This document shows positions 17,977 to 27,216 of a stretch of DNA of 64,000 nt, piece by piece. The notes under the pieces were generated by a model. The model made no database searches, was not told the DNA's origin, and saw only the letters and a list, made by a program, of their open reading frames with translations. The DNA is taken from the NCBI RefSeq assembly GCF_004785955.1, contig NZ_SJER01000005.1:62001-126000 (forward strand). The letters are read 5' to 3'. The stretch is from Halostella litorea (GTDB lineage: Archaea; Halobacteriota; Halobacteria; Halobacteriales; Natronoarchaeaceae). The translations under genes were made by a program, and so were the position numbers. Each line of letters starts with the position of its first letter. Position 1 is the stretch's first letter.

Positions 17977-17997
17977 GATTTTGCACGAACGTTCGGG
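17977..17997 (-). promoter_or_regulatory. Ferredoxin promoter element with 10-bp palindrome
   Basis: CGAACGTTCG (17986-17995) is a perfect palindrome just upstream of a possible TATA region (AAAATCTTTT on the minus strand) and 50 to 60 bases before the ferredoxin ATG at 17934. The surrounding sequence CCCGAACGTTCGTGCAAAA resembles the element before the acetyltransferase gene at 12838. Confidence 0.4.
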
Positions 17998-18061
17998 AGG
18001 GTCCGGGCGAGGGCGGGTCGCCGTCGGTTAGCCCTTTCCGTCGCCCGGTCGAACCGGGGGT

Positions 18062-18538
18062 ATGGTCGAGGCGATCACCGTCGTCGCGGTGGCGTTGCTG
18101 GTCGCGGGCGTCGTCGGCAGCGTCGTCCCGCTGGTTCCTGGGGCGCTGCTGTCGGTGGCCGCGATAGCCGGTCACTGGTGGGTCGCCGGCGTCCCGTCCG
18201 GGGTAACCCTCGCTGCGTTCGTCGCCGTCGGCGGCCTCGCGGTCGCCGTCGACTACTTCGCGGGGGCCATCTCGGCGAAGGCGGGGGGCGCGTCGTGGCT
18301 CGCGACGGTCGCCGCCGGCGTCGTCGGCGTCGTCGCGCTGGTCGCCACCGGCCCGCTCGGGGCGCTCGTCGCCGTCGCGCTGACGGTGTTTCTGGTCGAG
18401 GCGTACCGCGGGCAGTCCCGCTCGGCCGGCGCGCGGGCGGCGTTGTTCGCCACGGTCGGGATGCTCGGCTCCGCGGTGGCGCAGGTCCTGCTCACGGCGA
18501 CGATGCTCGTCGCGTTCCTGCTGGTCGTGGTCGTCTAA
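18062..18538 (+). CDS. DUF456 membrane protein
   Basis: The 158-residue protein has five or six hydrophobic segments covering most of its length and the Gly/Pro-rich start VVGSVVPLVPGALLSVAA characteristic of DUF456 proteins. A GAISAKAGGASW segment and the cytoplasmic VEAYRGQSRSAGARAA segment are also family-like. The family has glycine-zipper repeats; its function is not established. It is the first of two short plus-strand membrane genes divergent from the ferredoxin. Confidence 0.75.
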   Translation: MVEAITVVAVALLVAGVVGSVVPLVPGALLSVAAIAGHWWVAGVPSGVTLAAFVAVGGLAVAVDYFAGAISAKAGGASWLATVAAGVVGVVALVATGPLGALVAVALTVFLVEAYRGQSRSAGARAALFATVGMLGSAVAQVLLTATMLVAFLLVVVV

Positions 18539-18586
18539 CCGGTCGGCCGCACAACGCCTTAGTCGCCCGCGCCCGACGGGTCGCGT

Positions 18587-18928
18587 ATGGACCCCGCCCC
18601 GCGGTACTCGATCGCAGCGCTCGTCGCGGCCCTCCTGACCGCCGGCGTCGCCCTCGCCCCGGGGAGCGAGGGGCCGATCCCCGTCCTCGCCGGGATAGCC
18701 GTGGTGACGTTCGTCGGGACGGCGCTCGTCCTCGTCGACCCCGCACCCTTCCGCGAGCGCCGGGAGCGCCCGAACTGGGCGGCCGGGGCGTTCGCGGGCG
18801 CGGCGACGTTCGGGACGCTCGCGCTGCTTATCGGCGCTGGCTCCACTGACAACATCGGTGCGGGCGTCCTCGGACTGGTCCTCGCGTGGACCGGGTTCGC
18901 GGCGGGCGTCGTCCACCAGCGGGAGTAG
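18587..18928 (+). CDS. Small four-helix membrane protein, unknown function
   Basis: The 113-residue product has four hydrophobic segments (about 8-25, 32-50, 64-82 and 88-107) with a basic cytoplasmic loop PFRERRERPN between the second and third. No functional motif is recognisable. It begins 48 bases after the DUF456 gene and is convergent with gltX. Confidence 0.6.
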   Translation: MDPAPRYSIAALVAALLTAGVALAPGSEGPIPVLAGIAVVTFVGTALVLVDPAPFRERRERPNWAAGAFAGAATFGTLALLIGAGSTDNIGAGVLGLVLAWTGFAAGVVHQRE

Positions 18929-18958
18929 CGTAGCCCGACGCGAACGCGGGTCGGCCCG

Positions 18959-20716
18959 CTACTCGTGGGCGAAGTAGGCGACGGACTCCGCGTCCGCGTC
19001 GTCGCGCTCCGCGGGCGCGTCGTGGGCGTCGACCCGCGCGAAGCCGACGCGGACGAACTGCACCATCCCGTCGACCGCGACGTCGGCGAAGCCGGGTTCG
19101 GCGTACCCGGTCACGTCGCCCTCGGGCGTCCGGAGCCGGGTCGGCACCGCGCCGTCGGCGGGTACCCAGTGGACCACGTCGGCGTCGCCCTCGCGGACCA
19201 CCGAGATGTCGTCGTCCGTGTAGCGTAGCCCGTCGCCGTCGTACTCGACGGGGCCGTACCCCTTCAGCCAGAGCATCCCACCCTCGGCCGGGAGGTCGGC
19301 GGCCTCCAGTCGGACGGCGTCGCCGACCGGTATCTCGCGGCGGCCGCGGTCCTCGTGCTCGGGGTGGACCGGCGGCGTCGCCTCGTCGGGCGCGTCGCCG
19401 GAGAGCGGGAGGGACACGGCGTCGTGGCCGTCGCCGTCGCGGACGAGGAAGTAGCGGTTTGCGCCGTCGTCGACCAGTTCGCGGTTGTTCGCGTAGACGG
19501 CGCTCATCGCCAGGTCCACGTCGCTCGTCGAGGTGCCGAGTTCGACCATCGCCTCGGTGATCGCCTCGCCGCGGATGCCCCGGCGGCGGAACGCCGCGAC
19601 GGTGGGCGCGCGCGGGTCGTCCCAGCCGTCGAGTTCGCCGGCCTCGATCAGTTCCTTGATCCGCGAGGTGGACATCTTCACGTCGAAGGCGTCGATCTGG
19701 ACGTGGCCCCAGTGGAGCACCTCGGGGTACTCCCAGCCGAAGTAGTCGTACACGAACTGCTGGCGCTTCGCGGAGTCCTGCAGGTCGATGCCGCGGATGA
19801 TGTGGGTGACCCCCATGAGGTGGTCGTCGACGCCGCTCTGGAAGTCGAGCATCGGCCAGCAGCGGTAGTCGCTCGCTTCCTCGCGCGGGTGGGGCGTGTC
19901 GATCATCCGGAAGGCGACCCAGTCCCGCAGCGCGGGGTTCTTGTGCTCGATGTCGGTGCGCACGCGCAGCACCATCTCGCCGCTGTCGTACTCGCCGTCG
20001 ACCATCGCCTCGAACTCCGACAGCGTGGTCTCGGCGTCCTTCCCGCGGTGCGGGCAGGCCTCCCCGCTGTTTTTCATGTCGGAGAACTCCCCCTGCGGAC
20101 ACGAGCAGGTGTACGCGCCGCCCTCCTCGATCAGGTCGCGGGCGTGGTCGTAGTACGTCTCCATCCGGTCGCTGGCGCGGTAGACGGCGTCCGGTTCGAA
20201 GCCGAGGTACTCGACGTCCTCCAGGATGGCGTCGTACGCGGAGAGGTCGGGCCGCTTCGTCTCGGGGTCCGTGTCGTCGAAGCGGACGCAGAACCAGCCG
20301 TCGTACAGTTCCTTGTACGTCCCGATGACGGCCGGCATCCGGGCGTGGCCGACGTGCCACGGCCCGTTGGGGTTCGGGGCGCTCCGCATCCGGATCTCGT
20401 CGTACTCGTCGGCGTTGGGGAGGTCCGGGAGCGCCCGGTCGTCGCCCTCGTCCTCCGCGAGGATCTCCGCCAGTTCGTCGGGCGCGATCTCCTCCAGTCG
20501 CTCGACGCGCTCCTCGTGGGACAGGCCGTTGACCTCGCTGATGACGCCGCCGGCGACGCCCGGGACCTGATCGCCGTGCTCGCGGAACTCGGGGTTGTCG
20601 CCCATCAGCGGCCCCATGATCGCGCCCACGTCGGCGTCGCTCTCGTGTTTCACCGCGTTGAGCAGGGCGTGCTTCTCGGCCTCCCGCTCTATCGCCTCCC
20701 GGAGGTCGTCGTTCAT
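18959..20716 (-). CDS. gltX: Glutamyl-tRNA synthetase (archaeal GlxRS type)
   Basis: The 585-residue class I synthetase charges tRNA-Glu; in archaea lacking GlnRS it also misacylates tRNA-Gln for the GatDE amidotransferase. The HIGH-type motif is HVGH in APNPNGPWHVGHARM near residue 120, and the KMSKS-type loop is KMSTS near residue 350. The beta-barrel anticodon-binding domain, rather than a helical cage, marks the archaeal/eukaryotic type. The N-terminal 100 residues are helical and acidic. Length fits haloarchaeal orthologues. Confidence 0.95.
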   Translation of the reverse strand: MNDDLREAIEREAEKHALLNAVKHESDADVGAIMGPLMGDNPEFREHGDQVPGVAGGVISEVNGLSHEERVERLEEIAPDELAEILAEDEGDDRALPDLPNADEYDEIRMRSAPNPNGPWHVGHARMPAVIGTYKELYDGWFCVRFDDTDPETKRPDLSAYDAILEDVEYLGFEPDAVYRASDRMETYYDHARDLIEEGGAYTCSCPQGEFSDMKNSGEACPHRGKDAETTLSEFEAMVDGEYDSGEMVLRVRTDIEHKNPALRDWVAFRMIDTPHPREEASDYRCWPMLDFQSGVDDHLMGVTHIIRGIDLQDSAKRQQFVYDYFGWEYPEVLHWGHVQIDAFDVKMSTSRIKELIEAGELDGWDDPRAPTVAAFRRRGIRGEAITEAMVELGTSTSDVDLAMSAVYANNRELVDDGANRYFLVRDGDGHDAVSLPLSGDAPDEATPPVHPEHEDRGRREIPVGDAVRLEAADLPAEGGMLWLKGYGPVEYDGDGLRYTDDDISVVREGDADVVHWVPADGAVPTRLRTPEGDVTGYAEPGFADVAVDGMVQFVRVGFARVDAHDAPAERDDADAESVAYFAHE

Positions 20717-20797
20717 TACCCCCGGCTACTGGCCGGGCGGACTAAACTGCCGTGGATCCGCCCCGAACTACTTGTGGCTCCCCTGGGTAGCGGGGAT

Positions 20798-22090
20798 ATG
20801 GCATCGACCGGCGCGGCCCCGGGGCGCGAGCGCGTGGCGTGGTGGGGCGTCGCCGCCGTCCTGTTCGCCGCGCTGGCGTTCGTCGCGTACACCTACGTCG
20901 GCACGCTCGTCCTCGGCCTGTTCGTCTACTACGCGACCCGGCGGATCCACCGGCGCACCCGCCGGCGCGTCCAACCGCCCTCGCTCGCGGCCATCGTGTC
21001 GCTCGCGACGATCGCCGCGCCGATCCTCCTGTTGCTCGGGTACGCCCTCGTCATCGCGGCACGGGAGGCCGACGAAGCGGTCCCGAACGGGTACACGAGC
21101 GCGCTCGAACCGTACGTCGACGCCGCGTGGCTACAGGACCCCCAGCAGGTGCTCGCCGACCTCGTTGCGGACCCCGGACGGCTCGGGTCGCTGGGGTCGC
21201 CCGAAAACGCGCTCGACGCGGCGTCGACGGTCGCCAGTTCGCTCGGCGTCGTCGTCAACGTGGTCGTCCACCTCTTCATCGCGCTGACGGTCGGGTTCTA
21301 CCTCCTGCGGGACGACCGCCGCCTCGCGGGGTGGGTCCGCGGGGAGTTCGTCGGCCGCGGGTCGACCGCCGACGCCTTCCTCACCGCGGTCGACCGGAAC
21401 CTGGAGGCGATCTACTTCGGCAACATCCTCTTTGCCGCGGCCAACGCCGTCGTCGCGACGGTCGCCTACAACGCGCTCGACCTGGTCTCGCCGGCCGCGA
21501 TCGCAGTTCCGGCCCCGACGCTGCTCGGCCTGCTCACCGGCGTCGGCAGCCTCGTCCCCGTCGTCGGCATGAAGATCGTGTGGGTGCCCGCCGCGCTGTA
21601 CCTGCTCGCGGTCGCCGCGGCGACCGACCCCGAACTCCTGTGGTTCGGCGTCGCCTTCGCCGTCGTCACGTTCGTCGTCGTCGACACGGTGCCGGAGGTG
21701 CTGCTCCGCCCGTACATCTCCGGGCGGGACCTCCACGTCGGCCTCGTGCTGTTCGCGTACATCTTCGGCCCGCTGCTGTTCGGCTGGTACGGCATCTTCC
21801 TCGGCCCGCTGGTCCTCGTCGTCGCCGTCGAGTTCGCCCGGATCGTCCTCCCGGAACTCGTCCGCGGGGAGCCGCTGACGGCGGCCGCGGCCGCCGAGGA
21901 GCCGACGGGCCTCGACGCCCCGGACCCCGAAACCGTCGTCCCGGACGACGGGGACGCGGAGGACGACGGGCACGCCGAGGGGGGCGACGCGACCGGGGCG
22001 ACGGACGACGCGGCGGCGTCCCCGGACCGCGCCGCTGAAGACGCTCCCGACGGGGGGTCCGGCGACGCTGACGAGTCGACGGCCGAGTGA
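20798..22090 (+). CDS. AI-2E/PerM family membrane transporter
   Basis: This 430-residue protein has about eight membrane segments between residues 15 and 350. The conserved AI-2E motifs are visible: GFYLLRDD near 168, PAPTLLGLLTGVGSLVPVVG near 235-255 and the C-terminal PYISGRDLHVGLVLFAYIFGPLLFGWYGIFLGP pattern. Family members export small molecules such as AI-2 or act as sodium/proton antiporters. The last 75 residues are an acidic, Ala/Asp/Gly-rich tail, probably cytoplasmic and disordered. The ATG at 20798 was chosen because upstream in-frame sequence is antisense to gltX. Confidence 0.88.
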   Translation: MASTGAAPGRERVAWWGVAAVLFAALAFVAYTYVGTLVLGLFVYYATRRIHRRTRRRVQPPSLAAIVSLATIAAPILLLLGYALVIAAREADEAVPNGYTSALEPYVDAAWLQDPQQVLADLVADPGRLGSLGSPENALDAASTVASSLGVVVNVVVHLFIALTVGFYLLRDDRRLAGWVRGEFVGRGSTADAFLTAVDRNLEAIYFGNILFAAANAVVATVAYNALDLVSPAAIAVPAPTLLGLLTGVGSLVPVVGMKIVWVPAALYLLAVAAATDPELLWFGVAFAVVTFVVVDTVPEVLLRPYISGRDLHVGLVLFAYIFGPLLFGWYGIFLGPLVLVVAVEFARIVLPELVRGEPLTAAAAAEEPTGLDAPDPETVVPDDGDAEDDGHAEGGDATGATDDAAASPDRAAEDAPDGGSGDADESTAE

Positions 22091-22155
22091 CGCCGCCGGA
22101 ATCGACCGCCTTCGCGGCGACCAAGCTACTTGTCCCGGGCGCGCCACGATCCCGC

Positions 22156-22638
22156 ATGGGAAAAGTCAACGCCGACGACGTGGAGCGGACCCGCACCGAG
22201 CGCGGCGAGACGGCGTTCGACCGCCGGAAACTCGCGGCCGCCGCGGGCGGCGAGGAGATCGGCTGTAGCCTCTACGAGATCCCCCCGGGCCGGCGCTCCT
22301 GGCCGTACCACTACCACACCGGGAACGAGGAGGCGATCTTCGTGCTCGACGGCCGCGGGACGCTCCGGCTGGACGGCGAGCGCGTCCCGCTCGAACCGGA
22401 CGACTACGTCGCCCTCCCCGCCGGCGAGCGGGGCGGCCACCGGGTCGTCAACGACTCCGAGGGGACGCTGCGCTACCTCGCGATGTCGACGATGGCCGAG
22501 CCGGACGTGACGGTGTACCCCGACACCGGGAAGGTCGGCGTGTTCGCCGGCTCGCCGCCGGGCGGCGAGGACGAACGGACGGTGCACGGCTACTTCCGGG
22601 AGGGCGACGCCGTCGACTACTGGGACGAGGAAGCGTAG
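22156..22638 (+). CDS. Cupin-domain protein
   Basis: The 160-residue protein has a single cupin barrel (about 40-125). Metal-ligand candidates are two His and one Glu in the first motif (YHYHTGNEEAIFVLDG) and a His in the second (PAGERGGHRVVND). These proteins are often sugar-phosphate or phosphonate-binding enzymes or dioxygenase-like, but this one cannot be assigned a substrate. The ATG giving MGKVNADD is preferred; the longer frame adds an unlike leader. It is convergent with the GGPP synthase gene. Confidence 0.8.
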   Translation: MGKVNADDVERTRTERGETAFDRRKLAAAAGGEEIGCSLYEIPPGRRSWPYHYHTGNEEAIFVLDGRGTLRLDGERVPLEPDDYVALPAGERGGHRVVNDSEGTLRYLAMSTMAEPDVTVYPDTGKVGVFAGSPPGGEDERTVHGYFREGDAVDYWDEEA

Positions 22639-22664
22639 AACGGCCGGGCGGCCCGGCGGCCGGC

Positions 22665-23714
22665 TCAGTAGCCGCGCTCTATCAGGTAGTCGGCGATCTG
22701 TTCCAGCAGCCGCCGGGCGTCGTTGTCGGGGAGCACGTCGAGCCGCGCCTTCCCGTTGGCGACGAGTTCCTCGGCGGTTTCCTTCGCGTAGTCGATGCTG
22801 CCGGCCTCCTCCAGCGCGGCGACGGCCTCGTCTATCTCCGCCTCGGTGACGGCGTCCACGTCGTCGGTCTCGACGAGGTCGTCGACGTCGACGCCCTGCT
22901 TCCGGGCGTGCAGCGTGATCAGCGTCCGCTTGTCCTCGACGAGGTCGCTCCCGCGCTGCTTGCCGAGCCGGTCGCTCGGCACCGTCAGGTCGAGCACGTC
23001 GTCCTGTATCTGGAACGCGCGGCCGACGTCGAGGCCGTAGCCGTACAGCGCGTCGACGGTGTCGTCGTCCGCGCCGAGCAGGATCGCCGGGAGCGCGGCG
23101 CTCGCGGCGTACAGGACCGCCGTCTTCTGTTCGACCATCCTGAGGTACTCCTCCGGCAGCACGTCCTCGCGGTTCTCGAACTCGACGTCCAGCGACTGCC
23201 CCTCGCAGATCTGCGTGCAGGTGTTCGCCAGCACGTCCAGCGCCTCGACGGACCGCTCCGCCGGCGCGCCGGTGTCGAGCATGATCTCGAACGCCTTCGA
23301 GTACAGCGTGTCGCCGGCCAGTATGGCGGTTTCCAGGTCGTACTCGCGGTGGACCGCCGGCACGCCGCGCCGGAGGTCGTCGTCGTCCATGATGTCGTCG
23401 TGGATGAGGGTGAACGACTGGATCACTTCGACGCTCACCGCGGCGGCCATGACGTCGACCGGCTCGCCCGTCAGGTCCGGGAACGACCGGTAGTCGACCG
23501 ACTCCGGGGACTGGTCGGCGAGCGCCTCGGCGACGGCCAGCAGGACGGTGGGGCGGAGCCGCTTCCCGCCGGCGTCCAGCAGGTACCGCGACGCCTCGTA
23601 CAGCCGCTCGGGCTCGGCGATCGGGAGCGACTCCTCGATGGCGTCGTTGACGATCTCGCGCCGCTCCGCGACCGCCGACAGCACCGTCTCCTCGCGCGCC
23701 TCGGGGCTCGTCAT
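22665..23714 (-). CDS. idsA: Geranylgeranyl/polyprenyl diphosphate synthase
   Basis: The 349-residue trans-prenyltransferase makes the C20 (or longer) isoprenoid chains of archaeal ether lipids from IPP and allylic diphosphates. The first Asp-rich motif, DDIMDDDD, starts at residue 106, and the second, QIQDDVLD, lies near residue 235. GGKRLRP (49-55) binds IPP. It is four bases from RNase J on the same strand. Upstream on that strand lie IPK and mevalonate kinase, which supply IPP, so this gene and those two form an isoprenoid cluster. Confidence 0.93.
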   Translation of the reverse strand: MTSPEAREETVLSAVAERREIVNDAIEESLPIAEPERLYEASRYLLDAGGKRLRPTVLLAVAEALADQSPESVDYRSFPDLTGEPVDVMAAAVSVEVIQSFTLIHDDIMDDDDLRRGVPAVHREYDLETAILAGDTLYSKAFEIMLDTGAPAERSVEALDVLANTCTQICEGQSLDVEFENREDVLPEEYLRMVEQKTAVLYAASAALPAILLGADDDTVDALYGYGLDVGRAFQIQDDVLDLTVPSDRLGKQRGSDLVEDKRTLITLHARKQGVDVDDLVETDDVDAVTEAEIDEAVAALEEAGSIDYAKETAEELVANGKARLDVLPDNDARRLLEQIADYLIERGY

Positions 23715-23718
23715 TGGG

Positions 23719-25065
23719 TTATTCGACCAGCTGGATCAGGTTGCCGTTTCGGGTGACGTGCAGGTCGCGGCCCAGCTCGTACCCCTCGCTCTCGCAGAGG
23801 TTGACGTACGACGAGTACCCGCTCATGTCCTGGTGGGCCGGGATGACGTGCTGGGGCTGCAGCGCGTCCAGCATCTCGTAGTGGCCCTCCTGGTTCAGGT
23901 GGCCGGAGACGTGGATGTCGTCGTAGATCCGGGCGCCTTGCATCTTCAGCAGCCGCTCGGACTGGTAACGCTGGCCCTCGTTGGTCGGCTCGGGGATGAC
24001 CCGCGCCGAGAAGACGACCTTGTCTCCGTCGTCCAGTTCGTACGGCGTCTCGCCCCGGCCCATCCGGGTGAGCATCGCGCGGGGCTCGCCCTGGTGGCCC
24101 GTGACGACGGGCAGGTAATCCTCCTTGCCCTCCTTCATGATCCGCTTGAACGTCCGGTCGACGGACTTGCGGTGGCCGAACATCCCCAGGTCCTCCGGGA
24201 AGTCGACGAAGTCGAGCCGCTCGGCGGTGCCGGAGTACTTCTCCATCGAGCGCCCCAGAAGCACCGGCTGGCGGCCGATGTCCTTGGCGAACTCGACGAG
24301 GCTCCGGACCCGCGCGATGTGGCTGGAGAACGTCGTCGCGACGATGCCGCCGTCGTAGTCCTCCATGCTGTACAGCACGTCCTTCAGGTGCCGTCGCGCG
24401 ACGGACTCCGAGGGCGTGCGGCCCTTCTTGTTGGCGTTGGTACAGTCCTCGATGTAACAGAGGACGCCGTTGTCCTCGCGGCCGATCTCCCGGAACCGCT
24501 TCATGTCGATGGGGTCGCCGATGACCGGCGTGTGGTCCATCCGCTTGTCGAGGCCGTAGACGATGGCGCCCTCGGGCGTGTGCAGGACCGGGTTGATCGC
24601 GTCGATGATGGAGTGGGTGACGTTGACGAACTCCAGTTCGTTGCGCTCGCCGATGCTCATCGTCTCGCCGGCCTCCATCTTCACGAGGTTGTTCTCGACC
24701 CCGAACTTCTGCTCGCTCTCGATCTGCTGTTTGACCAGCTCGATCGTAAACGGCGAGGCGACGATGGGCGCGTTGTAGCGGTGCGCGAGCTTGCTGATGG
24801 CACCGATGTGGTCGAGGTGGCCGTGCGTCGGCACGATGGCCTTCACGTCACCTTCGAGGTCGCTCATCACCCGGTCGTCGGGGATGGCGCCCATGTCGAT
24901 CAGGTCGAGGCTGTGCATCTTTTCGGTCTCGACGTTGTCGTGGATCAGAACCTGCGAGAGGTTCAGACCCATGTCGAAGACGACGACGTCGTCGCCCGCG
25001 CGGACGGCAGTCATCTGCCGGCCGACTTCTTCGTAGCCGCCGATGGTTGCGATTTCGATTTCCAT
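23719..25065 (-). CDS. rnj: Ribonuclease J (aRNase J), beta-CASP metallo-beta-lactamase
   Basis: The 448-residue protein is a beta-CASP ribonuclease of the RNase J type, acting in 5'-to-3' RNA decay and processing. The metal site is HGHLDH (His81, His83, Asp85, His86), with further ligands around THSIIDA and the C-terminal [11 protein letters not shown] segment. It is the short archaeal form without a KH domain, which distinguishes it from aCPSF1. It follows an intergenic stretch of about 390 bases and precedes the GGPP synthase by four bases. Confidence 0.93.
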   Translation of the reverse strand: MEIEIATIGGYEEVGRQMTAVRAGDDVVVFDMGLNLSQVLIHDNVETEKMHSLDLIDMGAIPDDRVMSDLEGDVKAIVPTHGHLDHIGAISKLAHRYNAPIVASPFTIELVKQQIESEQKFGVENNLVKMEAGETMSIGERNELEFVNVTHSIIDAINPVLHTPEGAIVYGLDKRMDHTPVIGDPIDMKRFREIGREDNGVLCYIEDCTNANKKGRTPSESVARRHLKDVLYSMEDYDGGIVATTFSSHIARVRSLVEFAKDIGRQPVLLGRSMEKYSGTAERLDFVDFPEDLGMFGHRKSVDRTFKRIMKEGKEDYLPVVTGHQGEPRAMLTRMGRGETPYELDDGDKVVFSARVIPEPTNEGQRYQSERLLKMQGARIYDDIHVSGHLNQEGHYEMLDALQPQHVIPAHQDMSGYSSYVNLCESEGYELGRDLHVTRNGNLIQLVE

Positions 25066-25456
25066 GGTTTGATCCGAGCATTGAAAGCCACGGCGTCGTG
25101 GCGATGTCGCTCACTGAAACTCCCACGGGGGACGGATACGTCGACCCCGGCGTCTTACAGCACGTCGGCCACGCACCCGCTATGCGAAACGCGGGGCCCG
25201 AAGGGCCACAGCACCGCGAAGGCCGCGTTTCACACTTTCCCGCGGGTTTCCGTTATTGCCCCTTACACACCCAGGTGTTAAAAACTGCGTGGGTTGGCCG
25301 GCGGGTCCCCAGCCTACGGGCGGCAACAGGTTTACCTACCGGACCGAAACCAGTCCGGGCTATCCCCTGACTACGTGCCGCGGAGCGCCGAGCGATCGCG
25401 CGACGCAGCGCTCCGTGGGCGGTTCGCGTCGCCTGCTCGCCCACCCGCCGGCGGCG
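25066..25456. other. 391-base gene-free region with hairpins, between rnj and ipk
   Basis: No convincing gene is seen here: possible short frames have codon use unlike the neighbours. The region holds two strong inverted repeats. One is CCGGAC/GTCCGG (25339-25344 and 25353-25358, 8-base loop). The other is CGGAGCGC/GCGCTCCG (25381-25388 and 25408-25415), which encloses the palindrome GCGATCGC (25392-25399). A TTAAAAAC (25278-25285) could be a plus-strand TATA box, and the same bases give a TTTTTAA run on the minus strand, where a transcript with these hairpins could end. A structured small RNA or an ipk terminator plus rnj leader are both possible. Confidence 0.4.
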
Positions 25457-26191
25457 TTACCCGCCGTCGATCGTCGTTCCGGGCTCGTGCCCCGCGAGAA
25501 AGGCGTCCAGCCCGTCCAGGTCGAACACCGACGCCGGCCGCTGTAGCGCCAGCAGTTCCCGCACCTTCCCGGCCATCCCGCCGCTCACGTCCGTGGCGTC
25601 GCTCCCGCCGAGCGCGTCGGCCACGTCCGCGAACGCCTCGATGCGGTCGATCACTTCGTCCTCGGCGTCCAGCACGCCCGGCACCGTCGAGCAGACGCCG
25701 ACGCGGTCGGCGCCCAGTTCCGAGGCGACGTGAGTGACGATCTCGTCGCCGGAGAGGACCGTCACGCCCTCGCACTCGTGGGCGATCACGTCGCCGTGCA
25801 ACACGGGGACGAACCCCTCGCCGAGCATCGTCGCCACCTGCGCCGTCGGGAGCGACAGCCGCGCCACGTCGTCCCGCGCGGCGGCCGAGAGCGGATGCAC
25901 CGGGAGCGCCGGCACGTCCCGCTCCCGGAGCCGGGAGATGACGAAGCGGTTCAGCGTCGTCATCGCGCCGTGGATCGCCAGCGCGCCGTCTGCGTCCCGC
26001 GTCCCGTCGGTCGTCGACACGCCGTGCTCCTCGGCGTGGTGGTGGCCGAAGCTCCCGCCGCCGTGGACGACGACTAGGTCCCCCTCGGCGTCGGCGACGG
26101 CGTCGGCGGCGCGGTCCAGCGCCCGCCCGTCGAGCGTCTCGGGGCGGTCCTTCTCGGTGATCACGCTCCCGCCGAGTTTGAGGACGATCAC
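25457..26191 (-). CDS. ipk: Isopentenyl phosphate kinase
   Basis: The 244-residue amino-acid-kinase-fold enzyme phosphorylates isopentenyl phosphate to IPP in the archaeal mevalonate pathway. The N-terminal LKLGGSVITEKDR (phosphate-binding) and GGGSFGHHHAEEHG, with His residues at 50-52, identify it. LHGDVIAHECEG and SGDEIVTHVA are the other nucleotide and substrate segments. The start is GTG at 26191, whose GTGA overlaps the mevalonate kinase stop by four bases; this fits better than the far-upstream in-frame ATG, which reads antisense-like Arg-rich sequence. Confidence 0.92.
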   Translation of the reverse strand: MIVLKLGGSVITEKDRPETLDGRALDRAADAVADAEGDLVVVHGGGSFGHHHAEEHGVSTTDGTRDADGALAIHGAMTTLNRFVISRLRERDVPALPVHPLSAAARDDVARLSLPTAQVATMLGEGFVPVLHGDVIAHECEGVTVLSGDEIVTHVASELGADRVGVCSTVPGVLDAEDEVIDRIEAFADVADALGGSDATDVSGGMAGKVRELLALQRPASVFDLDGLDAFLAGHEPGTTIDGG

Positions 26192-27192
26192 TCGGCACGC
26201 ACCCCTTCGGTCGCCAGTTCGGCGCGGAACGCCTCCTCGCAGCCCGGCGTGAACTTGAGCGCCGTCTCCGTCTCCTCGGTTTCGTCCAGCGCGACGATGC
26301 AGCCGCCGCCGCCCGCGCCGGTGAGCTTCGCGCCGTGCGCGCCGGCATCGCGGGCGGCCCACACCATCGCGTCCAGCGACCGCGAGGAGACGCCGAGCGA
26401 CTCCAGGAGGCCGTGGTTGAAGTCCATCAGGTCGCCGAGTTCGGCCAGCCAGCCGCCGTCCGGGTCCTCGGCGGCGTCGGCGAGGACGCGCTCGCCCTCG
26501 GCCACGATGTCGCCGATGGTCCCGACCGTGTCGGCCGCGAAGCCGTACTCCTCGCGGAGCTCCCGGACCCCCGCGACGAGCTTCCCGGTGTCGCCCGCGC
26601 CGCCGTCGAAACCGATGACGAAGGGCAGGTCCGGCGCGCCGATCCGCTTGCAGTCGTCGCCCTCGACCCGGACCGCCCCGCCCATCGCGGAACAGAACGT
26701 GTCCGCCCGCGAGGCCTGGCCGTCCTGGACCTCGTACTCCGCGCGGAACGCGCGGTCCGCGAGTTCCTCCGGCGGGAGGTCGACGCCGAGTTCCCGCGTG
26801 GCGGCGTCGATCCCGGCCACGGTGACGGCGGCCGACGAACCGAGGCCGGCCCCGAGCGGGATGGCGCTCTCGATGGTGACGTCGAAGCCCGCGTCCGGCG
26901 CGTCGGCCGCGTCGCGGGCCTGCCCGACGGCGGCGTCGACGTACCCCATCGCCGCCTCCAGCAGCGACTCGGAGACGTCGACGTCGGGGTGGGTCTCCGC
27001 GCCGCCGCTGTACTCGACGGTGAAGCCGTCGAGCGAGAGGTCCGCGGCGTGGACCCGGAGCTTCCCGTCGGTCCGCTCATCGACGGTCACGCGTGCGCGG
27101 CGCTCGATCGCACACGGGACCGCGGGTTCGCCGTAGACGACCGCGTGCTCCCCGAACAGGTACACCTTCCCGGGAGCGCTCGAAACAGTCAT
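26188..27192 (-). CDS. mvk: Mevalonate kinase
   Basis: The 334-residue GHMP-family kinase phosphorylates mevalonate, the first kinase step towards IPP. Motif 1 is APGKVYLFGEHAVVYGEPA (6-24), motif 2 is PLGAGLGSSAAV (112-123), and motif 3 is the Gly-rich KLTGAGGGGCIVAL near residue 290. It is translationally coupled to IPK (GTGA overlap) and starts 24 bases downstream of the cytochrome P450 stop. Confidence 0.95.
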   Translation of the reverse strand: MTVSSAPGKVYLFGEHAVVYGEPAVPCAIERRARVTVDERTDGKLRVHAADLSLDGFTVEYSGGAETHPDVDVSESLLEAAMGYVDAAVGQARDAADAPDAGFDVTIESAIPLGAGLGSSAAVTVAGIDAATRELGVDLPPEELADRAFRAEYEVQDGQASRADTFCSAMGGAVRVEGDDCKRIGAPDLPFVIGFDGGAGDTGKLVAGVRELREEYGFAADTVGTIGDIVAEGERVLADAAEDPDGGWLAELGDLMDFNHGLLESLGVSSRSLDAMVWAARDAGAHGAKLTGAGGGGCIVALDETEETETALKFTPGCEEAFRAELATEGVRAE

Positions 27193-27216
27193 ACCGGCCC
27201 GTGCGGGCCGCGGGGG

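Noticed and set aside
25066-25456. SRP 7S RNA, RNase P RNA or a tRNA in the rnj-ipk gap
   Set aside because: The conserved SRP helix-8 motif, the RNase P core motifs and a T-arm GTTCRA sequence were looked for and not found; only unspecific hairpins remain.
25294-25737. Possible plus-strand small protein starting in the rnj-ipk intergenic region
   Set aside because: The start would be TTG, the first part uses codons rare in the neighbours (CTA, CGA, CCT, GTT) and the rest is antisense to ipk.
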